NCBI GenBank assembly: GCA_039654915.1
Contig: CM077599.1
Location: 28,829,501-28,893,500, forward strand
Source: Aquilaria yunnanensis
Lineage: Eukaryota > Streptophyta > Magnoliopsida > Malvales > Thymelaeaceae
Direction: 5' to 3'
DNA: 64,000 nt
Shown here piece by piece: positions 12,246 through 24,826 of this stretch. Each line of letters begins with the position of its first letter. Position 1 is the first letter of the stretch. Both the position numbers and the translations under genes were made by a program. A model generated the notes under the pieces. The model was not told the origin of the DNA. It worked only from the letters and a program-made list of their open reading frames with translations, and searched no databases.

Positions 12246-13135
12246 GTCATCCTCAATTAGCTTCATGAAGGCGAATCGGCTGCCCCTTGCCTTGCTCGAC
12301 CATGGCTAGTCTTCGGCTAACGAGCAACAACATTGCCCCAAGAGCCCTTCCGCCCGATCCAACTAATCTAGCCCCTATCAAGCCTCCGGGTCACCCTTTA
12401 TTGGCCCGTGCAATGCTGTCCCCCTAAAGCCCGGTTATTAGGTGTACAAATCCCTTAACTGGCAGACACTGTAAGTATGGGCAACCTTAGGGGCAAATCA
12501 CAATTGGGTTAAAAAGGGGTCATGCTCAGATTCCAAAACACATTAATTTGATCTCATAAACTTTAGAAGCTAAGTTGTAAAGTTGAGTATGGTGGCTATT
12601 TTGTTAGATGTAAAAGCTTAGGAAGTCAGGTTCCCTAGATGGAGAAGGACAATACAAAAGATGACTTTTTTTTCCCCTTTTTTTTGGCTTAACAGAGTGT
12701 GATGGAACTTACGATTTAAGGGGTAAGTACTTACAGGCTTTTAGAAATAAAAAGATAAGTGTAGGTTAGGCAGAACATTATGAGGGCTTTTGAAAATCTC
12801 AAATATTAAAGTATCATACCAAATCACAATTGGAAAATATGATAAATATATAAATAGATGGAAATTTATTCTACAGAATAATCATAACTTATGAAAATCA
12901 AAAAAATCATTCAAGAGTCTGAAATAAATATAACTAGCATTATCATAAACCATTGCAAAACAAAAATAAAATCTTAACCAATAATCAAAGACAAAGCAGT
13001 TCAAAACAGATAATAAAACATGAAATTTCTTAACATAGTTAGTGGGGTGATTACTATAATTACACTTTAATGGTTATTATATATCATGTCATAATAATTA
13101 CACCTCAACCGCTGCATACACTCTGTCATAATAAA

Positions 13136-13375
13136 TACTCTCTCTATCCCACTTTCTTTGTTTTATTTGGCTTTCTCGACTAACTTGACTTGAATTTATT
13201 CATATTATTGTTTATTAGAAAAAAAGTTAAAAAATATATTTAGAAACTATAGGTCTTAATTTATCATTTATATATAAATTTTTTTATTTATATAATAAAA
13301 TATTAAAAATAAAAAATTATAGATTAATTACTGAAAAGTGAATAGTGTAAAGAATTTGAGACAAATGGGTAAATA
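13136..13375. mobile_element. Degenerate Stowaway-like MITE
   Basis: It begins TACTCTCTCTATCCCACTTTC and ends near GAATTTGAGACAAATGGG. The middle (TTTAGAAACTA followed by TAGGTC) matches the outer MITE at 17928-18465. Here that position is uninterrupted, so this copy shows the empty site of the inner MITE at 18044-18336. Confidence 0.45.
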
Positions 13376-13519
13376 GCAAGGTGCATTGTGTACTAAATAC
13401 TGTAAATTGCTACTTGAAGTCATCCAAATCTTAAGAAGCAAGCTGATTGGCCCCCAACTTTCCATGGTAAACTCTGATAACCTTAATATACCTTACAAAT
13501 GCTTCTGAATACAAAAATG

Positions 13520-13885
13520 ATAATATTAGCTATGTTCCATAAAGGATGATGCATTTATCTGAGCATGGAGATTAAGATGTGTATAGTTTATGATTTTTTT
13601 TTCCATTTTTACCCTTAAAAGTAAAATTTTAAAAATTCTTCTTTGGGTTATGTGAAGTGAGAGTTTGAATGATAATCACAAAGAAAATATTCCTTTTGCA
13701 GTTTTATGTTCTAAGAGTTTTAATGAAAATTTATAAAAAAAAAAAAATTTTTTTGTAGTGAAAGTTTAAATGAGGGTATATAATAAAGTAAATTAAATGT
13801 TAAAAACTTTCCAAAAAGGAAACGCTTCATCTTTTTCGGGATGGCAAAAAAAATATATGTTTCATTATTTTTTTGGACAGAGGTA
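13520..13885. mobile_element. Degenerate Stowaway-like MITE, inverted relative to 18044-18336
   Basis: The right end (TTTCCAAAAAGGAAACGCTTC ... GGGATGGC ... GACAGAGGTAGTA) is the reverse complement, with mismatches, of the left end of the Stowaway element at 18044. The left end is TGTTCCATAAAGGATG. Non-coding. Confidence 0.4.
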
Positions 13886-14300
13886 GTAATAACAATAGCT
13901 ACACTTTAACTGCTACAGTATGTTATAATGTCATAGAACAACTAAGAATTGTTATCGGTAAGGCGCCTAAAAAGACTAGCCTTGAACAACACATTTTGAA
14001 ATATATTTACATAATACCATGTAGGAATGGTCATGAACTTCACTTTCGTAGTTGTCAGGTTGAACTTAGAAATTCAAAAGCCCATAAAAACCATAAAATC
14101 ATATCAGCACAATAACATAAGTAAAACATGCTTTGCTTGATCCCATAATCATTGAAACTTAACTTACATAATTGTAATCAAACATAATATATATCATTAC
14201 TTCAAAAAATTCAAATAAAAATTTTAAAATTATTTTTTTTCTCTAAATAAAAAATAATATTTTTAAATATTAAATAATTATGAAAAAATTGGACAGGCTA

Positions 14301-15009
14301 AAACCTCTAAAAATTTCTATGGGGCAATTTAAATTAGGATATTAAAATTATTTTATCGATAGAGAAAAAAAAGAACAGAAAAAAGTACATTTTCAAACTT
14401 CAGGGGTGTAACTGTAACATCGGCTAAAGATCAAGGACGTAACTGTAATTAAACAAATTATTGTAAATATTATTAATGTTATGTTACATATTTATCTAAT
14501 GTTACCTTTTGCCTATTATAATTACAATTTATAAAAATAGTCTTTCATAAGCTTAATAAAGTTGAAAAGATATATATTTCAAAAAAATATGAATAATTAG
14601 AAAAAAAATTTAAAAATATTTTAATATAAAAAAAATAGGAAAAAAGATAAATATTTTGATATAAAGATTTTTTTGGGTCCATTTTGATGCCAGCCTCTCG
14701 TCTAGGCTTGGAGCCATGTGTTGTGTATAGAGTTAAGATTGGTTCTGTTGATTTAGTTTTCTAAGGGAACAAAATCAACCCGAATTTGTAATGGTTAAAA
14801 AAAATCTTACTCAAGCTAAAAACCAAAAGTCAGACAGAACCAAAACCAATCAGAACCATGGGGTTAGTTTTTCTGGTTCTAGTTTTCAGGTTTTTCAATT
14901 CCTATCATTTAGATATAACAATTAACAACTTCATAATCCAATAAAATTACATCTACAGCTAGTTTGAGAAATATTCAACATAATACAAACTTAATCCACA
15001 TTTAAATAT
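14301..15009. other. AT-rich spacer with a GGTTCTGGTTTT-type low-complexity patch
   Basis: Long A/T runs, then from about 14740 repeated GGTTCT/AACCGAAACC-like words, a common plant intergenic low-complexity pattern. No gene seen. Similar words continue into the start of the segmental repeat. Confidence 0.4.
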
Positions 15010-15769
15010 ACATGTTTTTAGTATATAAACATTTTAGTAATGTTATGATTTTTTATATACATATTTAAATGTACATGTTCCTATATAATATATGAGCAAT
15101 TTATTAATTTACACATCTAAATATACATGTCTACATATAAATAATGAGCAATTTGGTAATCTTATAATTTTTATTATATATTTATACATATAACTAAGGT
15201 TTGCTTCTACTTCAAGTTGGTTCCATATGAATGAAACCGAAACCAACCCAAAATCAATGGTTCTTCCAAATTTGAAACCAACCTATAATCCATGATATAT
15301 TTTTATCCACCCAATCTAGATGTGATTCATATTGAGTTTCAGGTTTTCTCAACCTTTGTACACCACTAGTTGTGTGTAGTCTTCCAATTCCAAATATGTG
15401 TTTTTTCACGGTAATGGCAAATAGCAAAAATGAAGAGCTCACTTAGTTTTAGTGGAAGATTTTGACTTGGAATTTGATCACAAAATTTTAGGATTTTATT
15501 TTCATATTGATAAAAGACATTAGTTGTTAGGGAAAATATTTTTTGCATTATTTTAAATAGTAATTGGTAAAAAAATATTTTCTAATAAACAATTAATGTC
15601 ATTTAAATGTTATCACTTCATCTACCTAATAATCATTCAGGAAGAAAGTTTAAAAAGATAAGGAGTTTATATATGTACAATTTATACAATCTTTTAGTGT
15701 TGGTAGATCATGTAAGGTATTTTCTCCATTGATTAGGGAAGCACTGTAGCATGTAGTAATTATACTATA

Positions 15770-17405
15770 TTTTCAATGAGGAATAGATTTAACTATTCAT
15801 CAACAGTGATTACTATACATGAACAGTTCCGCGTATGTATTATTATTTGTTTTTTGGCTTTTTTCATATGCAATTTGCTCCTTTTTTAGTTCAATCATCT
15901 TTTCGCAAGGTGCTCACCTTTCTGAGGGCCTTTGTTGCAATTTTCTCTATTTCAGTTTATTTCATATTTTGTTTCAATTAAAAATGTGTCTTCAGTCCTT
16001 AACTTTCTAATTCTTCTATTTTAGGATCTAAGTTATGTCCACATTATATTTTAGTCCTTGAGTTTTATAACTATTTAACTAGATCTTCGATTTGCTCTCT
16101 TGGCCCCCAAGCTTTTTTTTTTTTTGCTTCTTTTTATGTACTATCTTTTGAAGTAAGACATTGGTGACCATAATTTATTTAATTTTTAGTTAAACCATTT
16201 TTTATCTTTATTAAATCTATTTTTAAATCCTTAATACAAAAAAATTTTCTTTTTTTTTTTTATCTTAATCCTAACTTTTTTTTGTTGATTTTGTTTATTG
16301 TTGTTTTCTAAAATAAAAATTTAATCATTATAATTTACTTACGTTTGGCCTGGTTCCTGTCGATTCGGCTTTAGTCAGTTTTTATTTACTTTCTTTTATT
16401 TTTACCTTTATTAATTTAATAGCCAAGATGTTAATTGATTAACATATATTAAAAATAGTTTTCTATTTCATTCTTTTTTTATTATTATTGATTATTAAGT
16501 TTTGTAGCATCAATTATGTACTTCAAGCTCTACAGTTTAATAAAGTAATTTGGTCCGTAATTGTTAAATTTGGAAGTAAATTTTTCTAGACAAATTTTCC
16601 ATCGATATTAAAAATTATATTTTGAGTTAATAAGAGATAAAAAATTTTAGTGAATTATTTTTTAGTTAACAAAAAAAAAAGTATTGTTTCAAAGCACATA
16701 TCGTGTTTTGTTTCAGACTTTTATTATTAAAATTTATTACAAAAAATGTCCGCTTTGATGTGAGGGTTACCAAACGTCTCTATTTGTTCTTTTGATCTCT
16801 AATTCTTTTATTATTTTTTTATTTATTGTCTTTTAAAGCGAAATCATGGTAATCATGATTTGTTTTTTTTTTTTTAATCAACCACAATAACTTTGTTTAA
16901 CCTTTTTTTGTTGGTTTTTTTATGATTTTTTTAAAAATAAAAATTTAGTCACTATGAGTTGTCTACTTTTTTATATGATTCAAGCTAATTCATTTTAGCT
17001 AATGTTCTCATTTATTTTCTATTTTTTCTTTATTAAGTTGATGGTTAAGCTTTTAATTCCTGAAATCTTTACATTTACTCTCTTAGCCTGAAGACCATTT
17101 TTTGTTGGTTTTTATTTATTAATCATTAAACCACAGTTTTTGTCACTGAAATTTCACTCTTTATCTTATATTACTAACCTTTTCATATTATTTTTCTTTT
17201 TTAAAAAAAAATTTAGTGTCCACGGTTTATCTCTTGATACTTAAAATCTTTTTTTTTTTTACTCTCATAGTCCCAAAATTTTACTTTGACTTTTTATTCT
17301 AGTTCTTACTTTTCTTTTTCATTTTTATCAAACTTTTTTTCTTTGTCAGTGATCACCACTGTTTATATTTATGTTTAATGTTGACATGGATTGAACCACC
17401 ACAAT
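15770..17405. other. T-rich tract present only in copy A
   Basis: Long poly-T runs with repeated sentences such as CTCTTGGCCCCCAAGC and GGTTAAGCTTTTAAT, which resemble 18700-19290. It looks like an internal duplication inside copy A. I see no gene: the open frames here are short and unlike any domain. Confidence 0.4.
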
Positions 17406-17927
17406 GTGTAGACACCATAAACCTCATTCACAGTACATTAGTATATCACGAAATCAAGTTAGATTTGCTTAGAAGTGTCATATACGTTAGTGATATGACG
17501 TGCCAATTATTACTACTTAATTTTAAATTCAAAACAAAATTATTGTTGATGCACAGTGTTTTTTTAAGGGGTTTTTTTAGCATTTTCATCCTTTTTTTTT
17601 TATGTGATCACTTTGTTTTTGAAGCTCAGTCCCTTTTTACAAGGAAATCACTTATTTTTAGACCTTGTATCATTATTTCTCCAATTTCAATCTGAGTCAT
17701 GTTTCATTCGGTTAAACATTTTCAGTCTTTGAAATTTGGCTCTTTCTCATTTAACACTCTAATTGTTATCTATTTGTTAGTTTAGTTCCTAAACTTAAAG
17801 CTAATTTATTTTAACTTACGTCAACTTAATACAAAATGACTTATTTTTATTTTTACATGTTTTTTTGCTAGAAACTAGTTTCATTTGAAAGCCAGTATTA
17901 TATAGATATAATAATCCATTTAAAAGT

Positions 17928-18465
17928 ACTTTCTTTGTTTCATATTAATTGTCCATTTTACTGTTTTTGACTAATTTTTGAATTAAACATATTCATATTA
18001 ATATGTATTGAAAAAAATTCTTAAAAATGATATTTAGAAACTACTACCTCCGTCCCAGTTTACTTGAAACATATTCATTTTTAGGAAGTCCCAAAAAGGT
18101 TGAAACGTTTCCTCTTTTGGAAAAGTGTAAACAATTAAATAATCTTTTTACACAAAACCCAATAAAGACTCTTTTTTTAATATCCACTCAATCTCTCACT
18201 GCACAAAACCCAAAAAAGAATCTTTTCTTTTTTAATCATTATTTAAACTTTTACTACATAAAAAATTAACACAAATTACATACACCTTAATCTCCGTGCC
18301 CAGTCAAATGTTTCATCTAATTTGGGACGGAGGTAGTATAATCTTTAAAATTTCATTTTCATGTAAAATATTCATATTTTTATAATAAATTTTGAAATAA
18401 ATAAAATTATAAATTAATTTCTGTAAATAGTAAAAGGGTTCTTTTATGAAATGGAAGGAGTATAA
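17928..18465. mobile_element. Outer MITE inside the fold-back element
   Basis: The left end (AGTACTTTCTTTGTTTCATATTAATTGTCC) and right end (TTTTATGAAATGGAAGGAGTAT) are inverted, degenerate Stowaway-like termini. The sequence matches 13136-13375 but is split at TTTAGAAACTA by the inner element. Confidence 0.45.
18044..18336. mobile_element. Inner Stowaway-like MITE, TSD TA
   Basis: Inverted ends CTACCTCCGTCCCA ... TGGGACGGAGGTAG flanked by TA on both sides (18042-18043, 18337-18338). CTCCGTCCC is the classic end of plant Stowaway (Tc1/mariner-derived) MITEs. It is the youngest layer of the nest. A chance 80-codon frame across it is not a gene. Confidence 0.75.
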
Positions 18466-20025
18466 TTTTATAGTGTTATTAAATTTTTGTGAAATTTTCT
18501 ATTTTTAGGCATTAAAAATAAAGATTCATAAAAATTTAATGAGATTATAAAAATTATATTCTTAATGGATTATTACACCTACATAATATTAGCTTTCAAA
18601 TGAAATTGATTTGGAGTAAAAAAGATTTAAAAAAATAAGCCATTTTGGATTACATTAACTTAAGTTAAAATGAATTGGCTCCTAATAACAAAAATTTTTC
18701 ATTTACTTTATTGGTCCTAAAACTTTGTTTGTTGTTTTCTTATTTACTATCTTATAAAGGAAAACCTTGGTCACATGGTTTGTTTCTTTTTCCTAATCAA
18801 CCATAGTGATTTTGTTTAACTTGTTTTTTCTTGTCTTTACTTTTGTTTCTTAAAATAAGAGTTTAGCCACCATAGTTTGTTTACTGACAAATCTTTTTGT
18901 TTTCTTTTACTCAGTTAATGGTTAAGCCATTAATACCAAGAGTGTTTTCATTTGTTCTCCTCATGTAAAGACTGTTTTTTGTTACTTTTTTCTATTTGTT
19001 GATCATTAAATCTCACTTTTTGTCATTGAAATATGACTTTTTACTTATTTTATAAAATTTTGTATATTATTTCTCTTTTCTGAAATAAAATTTCAGTTGC
19101 AATAGTTTGCCTTCTTTTTGGTATGATCTGCACAAATAAATTTTTGGCTTATTTTACTTTTTTCTTTTTTCCTTAACATTTATTAACTCAATGGTTGAAC
19201 TCTTAGTACCTAGTCTTTTTGTTTGCTCTCTTTAGTCTTCAAACTTTACTTTGACTTTCTGCACTTGATTTTTTATTTTTTTGTATAAATGGTTAAACAC
19301 CACACTACAAAAATACAAGCTCATAGAAGCATAACGGTTGAAGCGGTCACTTAAAACCGCTTCAATTGTATGAGGCGCGCTTCACTTGGAAATGGTTCAT
19401 TATGACCGTTTCAAATGTTGATTTATAATAATGGTGAAAATGTAAAGTAATTTAAGATTTGGGAATATTTGAACATGAAATAAAAGAATTGGGAAATTTA
19501 TGTTAAGAAATAAAAAAATTGGATCCTAAAACGTGTAAGTTCTAGCCCTCTCTCACCAGGCCTAGCCCTTTCTTGCCCCGGTTGTCCTCGTCGCAGCTTG
19601 CCCTCTCTCGATCTGGTTGTTGCGCACTACCCTCTCACCTTGCCGTTTGTCGTTTGCCTCCGTATTCACCACCTCTTGCTTTCCTGGTTCACTTCCCTGG
19701 TTTTCTCTTGTTTTCTGCCTCTAGCGCTCCTCTTTTTCCGCCCGCACCGTCTCTCCTTCCCCTATTCTCCGTTTATCACACTCCTCGCTCGCCGTCTTTG
19801 TTATTCGCCCTCACCGTCCTCATTCTGTGCGTTCATCTCTTGCCCCATCTCATCCTCGGAGTCTCCGATTCTCGCCATTTGCTCGGTGAATCCCAGTATC
19901 AGAAGCTCAGGTATATTCAATTTTGTTCTATTGATTTTGTATGGTTGGTAAAGAAATTAGTGCAAAATTAATGGTCATTTATCCCCATTCTTAATCTTGC
20001 TTCCTTTTAGTTGTTTATCCTTTAC

Positions 20026-22540
20026 CTTGTACTGCCACCAAGTTATAAAAAAACCAAGAAGCACTACAACAAAGAATGTGGCTGAAACGAGTAATATGTG
20101 CTACGCTCCAAAACCCACCCTAGGAGTCTCGGGACGATGACATGTTGCATACTTAAGAAAATAAATTTATCCTAAGCATGCAAGGCTACATATTCCAAAT
20201 AATTCCGAGCTTATAAAATTCTCTTCTGAGAATAAGTGGCAGAGCAACTACAATTCTTGAAATTGGAACATAATCCATAAGTCATTAAAGCTCTAAAGAA
20301 TGAAACAAAATCCAAAGAATTTTCTAAACATAAATAAGTTTATAATAGTAGTACTAACGAAATACTTTTAATTGTCTTGAACTGCTGCTGGTCTTGTAGT
20401 CGCTCCCACTAGCTAACTTGAACTACTCCTGATTTGTGTAAGGGGGTGAAAATGGGGTGAGCACGAATGCCCAGCAAGTGGTGGATTTTGAAAACAGAAA
20501 TACAATATACAAAATATATAGGGATCAAGCAGAAAACAATTCTTGTAAAAATAATAACATAAACTTTAGGAGAAGATATTTGAATAGTCAGAACATAATC
20601 AATGTAATAGCAATTTTGAGAGCTGAGCAAATAATATTTGTACATAAAATCATTAACCAAAACAGAGCAGTTCAGAGCAGAATAGCATAACAGAATTTCA
20701 GAGCAGAGTGGGTGGGGTGATCACTGTGACTACACTTAAACCGCTGTAGTGCGTCCAGAATCATCTAAGAATTGCCAACGATCGAGCGCTCTGAAAGACT
20801 AGTCCTAAAAACAGTGCACTGCGGAACAGAACGGAATAAAATACCCTATGTGGAGGGTCCAAAACTACAATTTCCCAGTAGTACGGGCACAAAACTAACA
20901 CCCACAAAAACGGAGTCAGAACAGATATTCAGAGCACTACGATTGTTATAAAATTTCAGTACAAAACATCACAATCAAAACATACCTGATCCCAGCTTAT
21001 TTAATTAAACATAATATATTGCATAAATAAGATAAAATTTGAATAAGTAGATAAACAAGTAAATTAATCAAATACTTGAAAAACAATTTCAGAATAAAAC
21101 TTGTAATTAAAAACTCTTATTCTGATTAAAAATTTATTTAATGAAAAATAACTTTAAATCAAAATATTGAAAAATTACTAAATTGGAAAACTTAGCACTT
21201 TGAAGAAATAATATATATATATATACACACACACAAAATATCAAAACAATTTAATTTTTAGAATAGTAGTAGCCACTTACCTCAAAATGCAACTTTCAAA
21301 CTTCTGAAATAATTCTTTAGCCGCTTAAAACAATTATTTAAAAGTTTGTCAAAACATAATCAATTCAAGAAATAACTCAAAATCATTTGCTGACAGTGAC
21401 CTAAATGAATGCTTCTGGAATCTAAGAATTCACTGAAGTAGTGTTAGAAGCCTTAGGGACTGATACTGTGATTAACCCGCTCATATCCTTCAGCATTTTA
21501 CTTCCAGTGACTAAGTTGTATCATTTTAGACTATTGGGTGTTGATGAACCCGCCTCCAAACCTAAAGGACCTAAACTTTCATTATACCAATTTACACCCA
21601 GAAACACGATTCCTCATCTTCTCTGATTCGCACCTTCTGTTACTCTCTGATTTCTACCAGGCACAACCAAAACCTCCATAAATTTTTTTCTAATCCATTC
21701 GAAACAATCCTAATAATCAATTGACCCTTCCAATCATCAAAATAAATTATCATCAACCATTTCATTAACCTAAATCATTCTTTAAGTTTAAAGAAAAGCT
21801 AGCCTATGTATTGAAAAATAACTAACAATCACTCACCAAAGATTCTTCTTTTGCTGAAAAAATTCACAGATTGCTCCCACTTGATCCTCAATTGATGGTT
21901 TCTTGTTCCACTTCTTCAATACAAAGGAATAGGTAAATAAGATTGTGAGAGAAATACCCCAATCCTAATTATTTCTTATTTCCCCCTTTTTTTTTTATAA
22001 CCTTTCGAGTCGTTCTCTTTTCTTTCTCCTTTCCGTACCTCCTATTTTTTTTATCCCCTTGCTCATTTATTTTTTTTTTCTTATTTTTATTATTATATTT
22101 ATTTTTTTCTTCTCTTGGACCTTAACCTAAATACCCAAAATAATAAAATGGACTAAATTTGGTTGGGTCATTACAATATGATCCAGTAGTTGGAAAATAT
22201 ATGGTGACATTTTGTGGGTGGATAAATGGCTATTGCCTTCGAATCTATGGGAGGTGACTCTGTAACAATTTTGATGACCTTTGTATTGAACACCATTAAT
22301 GCCGTATGGAATAACATCTGAGAGCTTATTGTAACCAAGGTTCAAGTTCTTGAATGGGAGAGACGTGTGAGTTCTAAAGGTATAGGGTCAGTAAGAAAGT
22401 TATGACTAAGGTCTAAACTAGATAATATTCTCAAATTCCCAATCTCTATAGGTAAGAATCCACTCAATTGGTTGTGTGAAAGACTTAGATCTGATAATGC
22501 TATCAATTGGTTGTCAATGTGTGATAGCCGGTTTTAGACT
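20026..22540 (-). pseudogene. Captured LRR receptor-like fragment (LRRs plus transmembrane segment)
   Basis: On the minus strand, 22540-22181 reads as plant-type leucine-rich repeats: LSLSHNQLSGFLP, then SLDLSHNFLTDPIP, then a shifted frame with LNLGYNKLSDVIP. Reading continues across the solo LTR, counting its TSD once, into 20098-20026. That part gives a juxtamembrane stretch and a hydrophobic segment (IILLVSATFFVVVLLGF) followed by WWQYK and a good donor site (AAG|GTAAAG). This is the C-terminal ectodomain and membrane anchor of an LRR receptor kinase or receptor-like protein. No kinase domain follows. At least one frameshift is present and the LTR splits it. It runs antisense to the CACTA transposase genes, consistent with gene capture. 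Confidence 0.7.
20099..22175 (-). mobile_element. Solo LTR, 2077 bp, TSD ATATG
   Basis: It starts TGCTACGCTCC and ends GGGTCATTACA, i.e. TGTAATGACCC... on the minus strand, a common start of plant gypsy LTRs. It is flanked by ATATG at 20094-20098 and 22176-22180. No internal retroelement domains adjoin. The insertion splits the transmembrane exon of the LRR-receptor fragment, so it came after the capture. Partial, older relatives are at 2176-2650 and 12809-14300. Confidence 0.85.
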
Positions 22541-23275
22541 ACTGAAGTAATTTTTTATTTATGTTATTGTTTACTTCTAATACAATGCCAACAATATTTA
22601 TTTATTCACAATTTTCTGGAACAAATTAGGTTACTGGATTTTCTACTTGATTCTTCAATTGTGAACCATGGAAAAGTGAATTGGATTCCATCATATACTT
22701 CCAGGTTTGCTTCCCTACTGCCCTTTTATTTTTTACATCAACTATCTTCCAGCATATTTGTTTTAGAGATAATGTCTGTAGTTATGCATAGATGCCGACT
22801 ATTGTTGTTGTTGTCATTCTTCACTTTTCTGTTGTGAAATTTTATCTGTTGTTCAATTGTGATTCTTTCTTTTTTTTGTTGTGAAATTTTTTGGTCTCAT
22901 GTGTTGTTTCTTACGATGTGTAGAGTTAGTATATTTTTTGTTGCACTAATATGGTGCAACTTTCTATAAATTTGATAAGTTTTTAAGCCTTTTTTTTAAT
23001 ACTTGAAAAATTAAGAGATGAGGTAACTGGTTTACATAAAACACAGGATATAAAATTCCTAACTAGTTTTAAAAAACCGCTTCATTTCTGTTAGCACTCT
23101 AAACTGCCGCCTTCTGCTGAATTTATGTTGTTAGAATATCATCTACTAATGCAATTTTCATATATATTGCTAGAAATATTGCCAAAGACTAGTCTTTAAT
23201 TATAGATTAGGTTGCCCTCTTCTAACTATTGTCTAAAATTTACTTTTCTTAGGTTAAGAGAAGTTTTTGTTTTAT
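22541..23275. other. CACTA 1 interior, intron-like
   Basis: AT-rich sequence between the receptor fragment and the next solo LTR. One further ACCGCTTC motif occurs near 23077. No convincing coding region. Confidence 0.4.
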
Positions 23276-23280
23276 GTTTT

Positions 23281-24695
23281 TGTTAGTGTTGTGCCCAAAA
23301 GTCAATCATGAGATGATTGTATTTTGCACATTGAGTCATGATATTTTATTAAGGCATTAATCCAGCAATTATGTTTGTTGTTTTGTTTCTGCGTAACGTA
23401 ATAAACATAATTGTAACCCTAGAATAATGATATTCTTAAACATCCCTAGTCTAGTATTATTGTGCAGTGGGTTGTAATAATACATAACGACTAGTATATG
23501 TGGAGACTAATATGAGATATGTAGTCTACATATGGGTACAAGTTGGAGAACTTGTGTACTGGACTGACCCACCATGAGAACACTACATGGATCGTTATAT
23601 GAGTGTCATAAGTGATTCTCATAGTAATCATGGTATATGTAGTCCTTCGACCTAAGATCATCATGGTTCCCTACATGTGAGTCACATACTTTGATACTTT
23701 CCTTTGTTGCTCGTAACTGAATGAACTTGAAGGAGGTCATTGGGTATGTCACATATCATGCGGAGGGATTTGTATGATCAAGATGGAATTTGTCCCTCCT
23801 ATGTAACGGGAGTGATATCTTCGGACCCCTTGATAGAGTAAGACTTAGAAAAATGCATGGCCATGTTTGGATGAGTTGATATACAATATCAATGTCATCA
23901 GTTTAAGTTAGTCTACTCGGTAATCAAGAAACCAAAGATTGAGCTATACGAGAGTGACACATTCCATGTCTCGTGCTTAGTCTTGATATCTTGGACAAAG
24001 GGACAATGGCTTATATCGATGATGATCATAAAGGTTTAGTCGAATCACCGACAATCTTGTCACTTGGGTAGCAATGATGTGTTGCTAGACATTACTCATT
24101 GCTTATGATCATAAATGTGATTTATGATCATTGCTAACGTAGTAAGAGCCTATTGGGTCGCACACATAGAGCTATTTGGATCATTAGAGTGCATGGGCTA
24201 ATTATTTGGGTTATGGTTTCACTTTAGTTTCATATTAATAATGGGCCCAAGAGTTGAGCCATTATTAAGCCCAAAATTAAAGCCTAATTGGATTAGGGCT
24301 TTGAAACCCATTAGGCCTAGAAGTTGAGTCTCACTATAAATACAACTTTTAGTGAGAAATTCACAGGTCTCCTTGCCCTAGCCTCCCAAAAGGACAGCCA
24401 CACTCTTCTCTTGCAATTCCTTGGAGGACGCAAGCTAGCACTACGAGCACAAGAGAAACGCATCTGCTGGGACGTGGTGGAAGCGTGGTGATCCCGAGAG
24501 GCTTGTGTGGATACCATAAAGAGCTTGAATACGTCAACTATTCAGGTTTTGTGATTCGACTCTACAGTTGAGTGAGAGATCTCAACCAAAAATTAGGTAT
24601 GAAAATTTTCGAACATCCGGTTTACCTCGTTTCACTTGGATCCTAGAGGGTTTCGGTTAAATTTCACTGTGCTGTTTGGCTCCTGAAACCCAACA
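23281..24695 (+). mobile_element. Solo LTR, 1415 bp, TSD GTTTT
   Basis: It begins TGTTAGTGTTGTGCCC and ends GAAACCCAACA (TGTT...AACA inverted ends), with GTTTT at 23276-23280 and 24696-24700. A TATA box (TATAAATA, 24335-24342) gives plus-strand orientation. The TGTTGTGCCC opening suggests a Copia LTR. No internal domain is adjacent, so it is solo. Confidence 0.85.
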
Positions 24696-24826
24696 GTTTT
24701 ACACAGTTATTAATTACAACTCATTAAGAACAAAATTTTCATCTTATAACATGGTTTTTTTCAAACCAATTGCTGATTAAGTTTTCAATCTAATATAAAC
24801 TTCGTTGTAACTATTAAATTTACGCA

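Larger units (their letters stand above)
6617..12800. mobile_element. Fold-back/MULE-like element interrupted by a Copia
   Basis: The left end (TGGGGAATTTTCAAAAACCCC and on to about 6725) is the inverted complement, with mismatches, of the right end at about 12680-12800 (GAGATTTTCAAAAGCCC read inward). The 8-bp repeat AAATATTA flanks it at 6609-6616 and 12801-12808. Removing the Copia at 7520-12245 leaves about 1.45 kb. The right interior (about 12300-12450) is noticeably GC-richer than its surroundings and may be captured host sequence, but I recognise no product. No transposase is present. Superfamily uncertain (8- to 9-bp TSD: hAT or MULE). Confidence 0.55.
12809..14300 (-). repeat. Degenerate LTR fragment of the 20099-22175 family, with MITE insertions
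   Basis: Blocks at about 12970-13125 and 13890-14130 align by eye with about 20650-20990 of the solo LTR. Examples are AAAGCAGTTCAAAACAG, GTGGGGTGATTACT, CTACACTTTAACTGCTACAG and AAGACTAGCCTTGAAC. The two blocks are separated by two MITE-like elements (about 13136-13375 and 13520-13885). An 80-codon open frame at 13873-14115 falls in this non-coding homology and is not a gene. Confidence 0.5.
17799..18682. mobile_element. Fold-back Tourist-like MITE, host of a nested MITE pair
   Basis: The left arm (AGCTAATTTATTTTAACTTA..., 17799-17927) is the inverted complement of the right arm (about 18470-18682). Both match the arms of the 49551-49897 element in copy B. The insertion site differs from the one in copy B and is empty in copy B near 48315, so the two insertions are independent. 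TAA-like bases flank it imperfectly. The arms are pushed apart by the MITE at 17928-18465. Confidence 0.5.

Noticed and set aside
13873..14115. 80-codon plus-strand frame
   Set aside because: Falls in sequence homologous to a non-coding LTR (20650-20990).
19573..19971. 132- and 117-codon Leu/Ser/Pro-rich frames
   Set aside because: CT-rich leader-like region of CACTA 1. A similar leader occurs in CACTA 2 without coding potential, and a donor-like site interrupts it.
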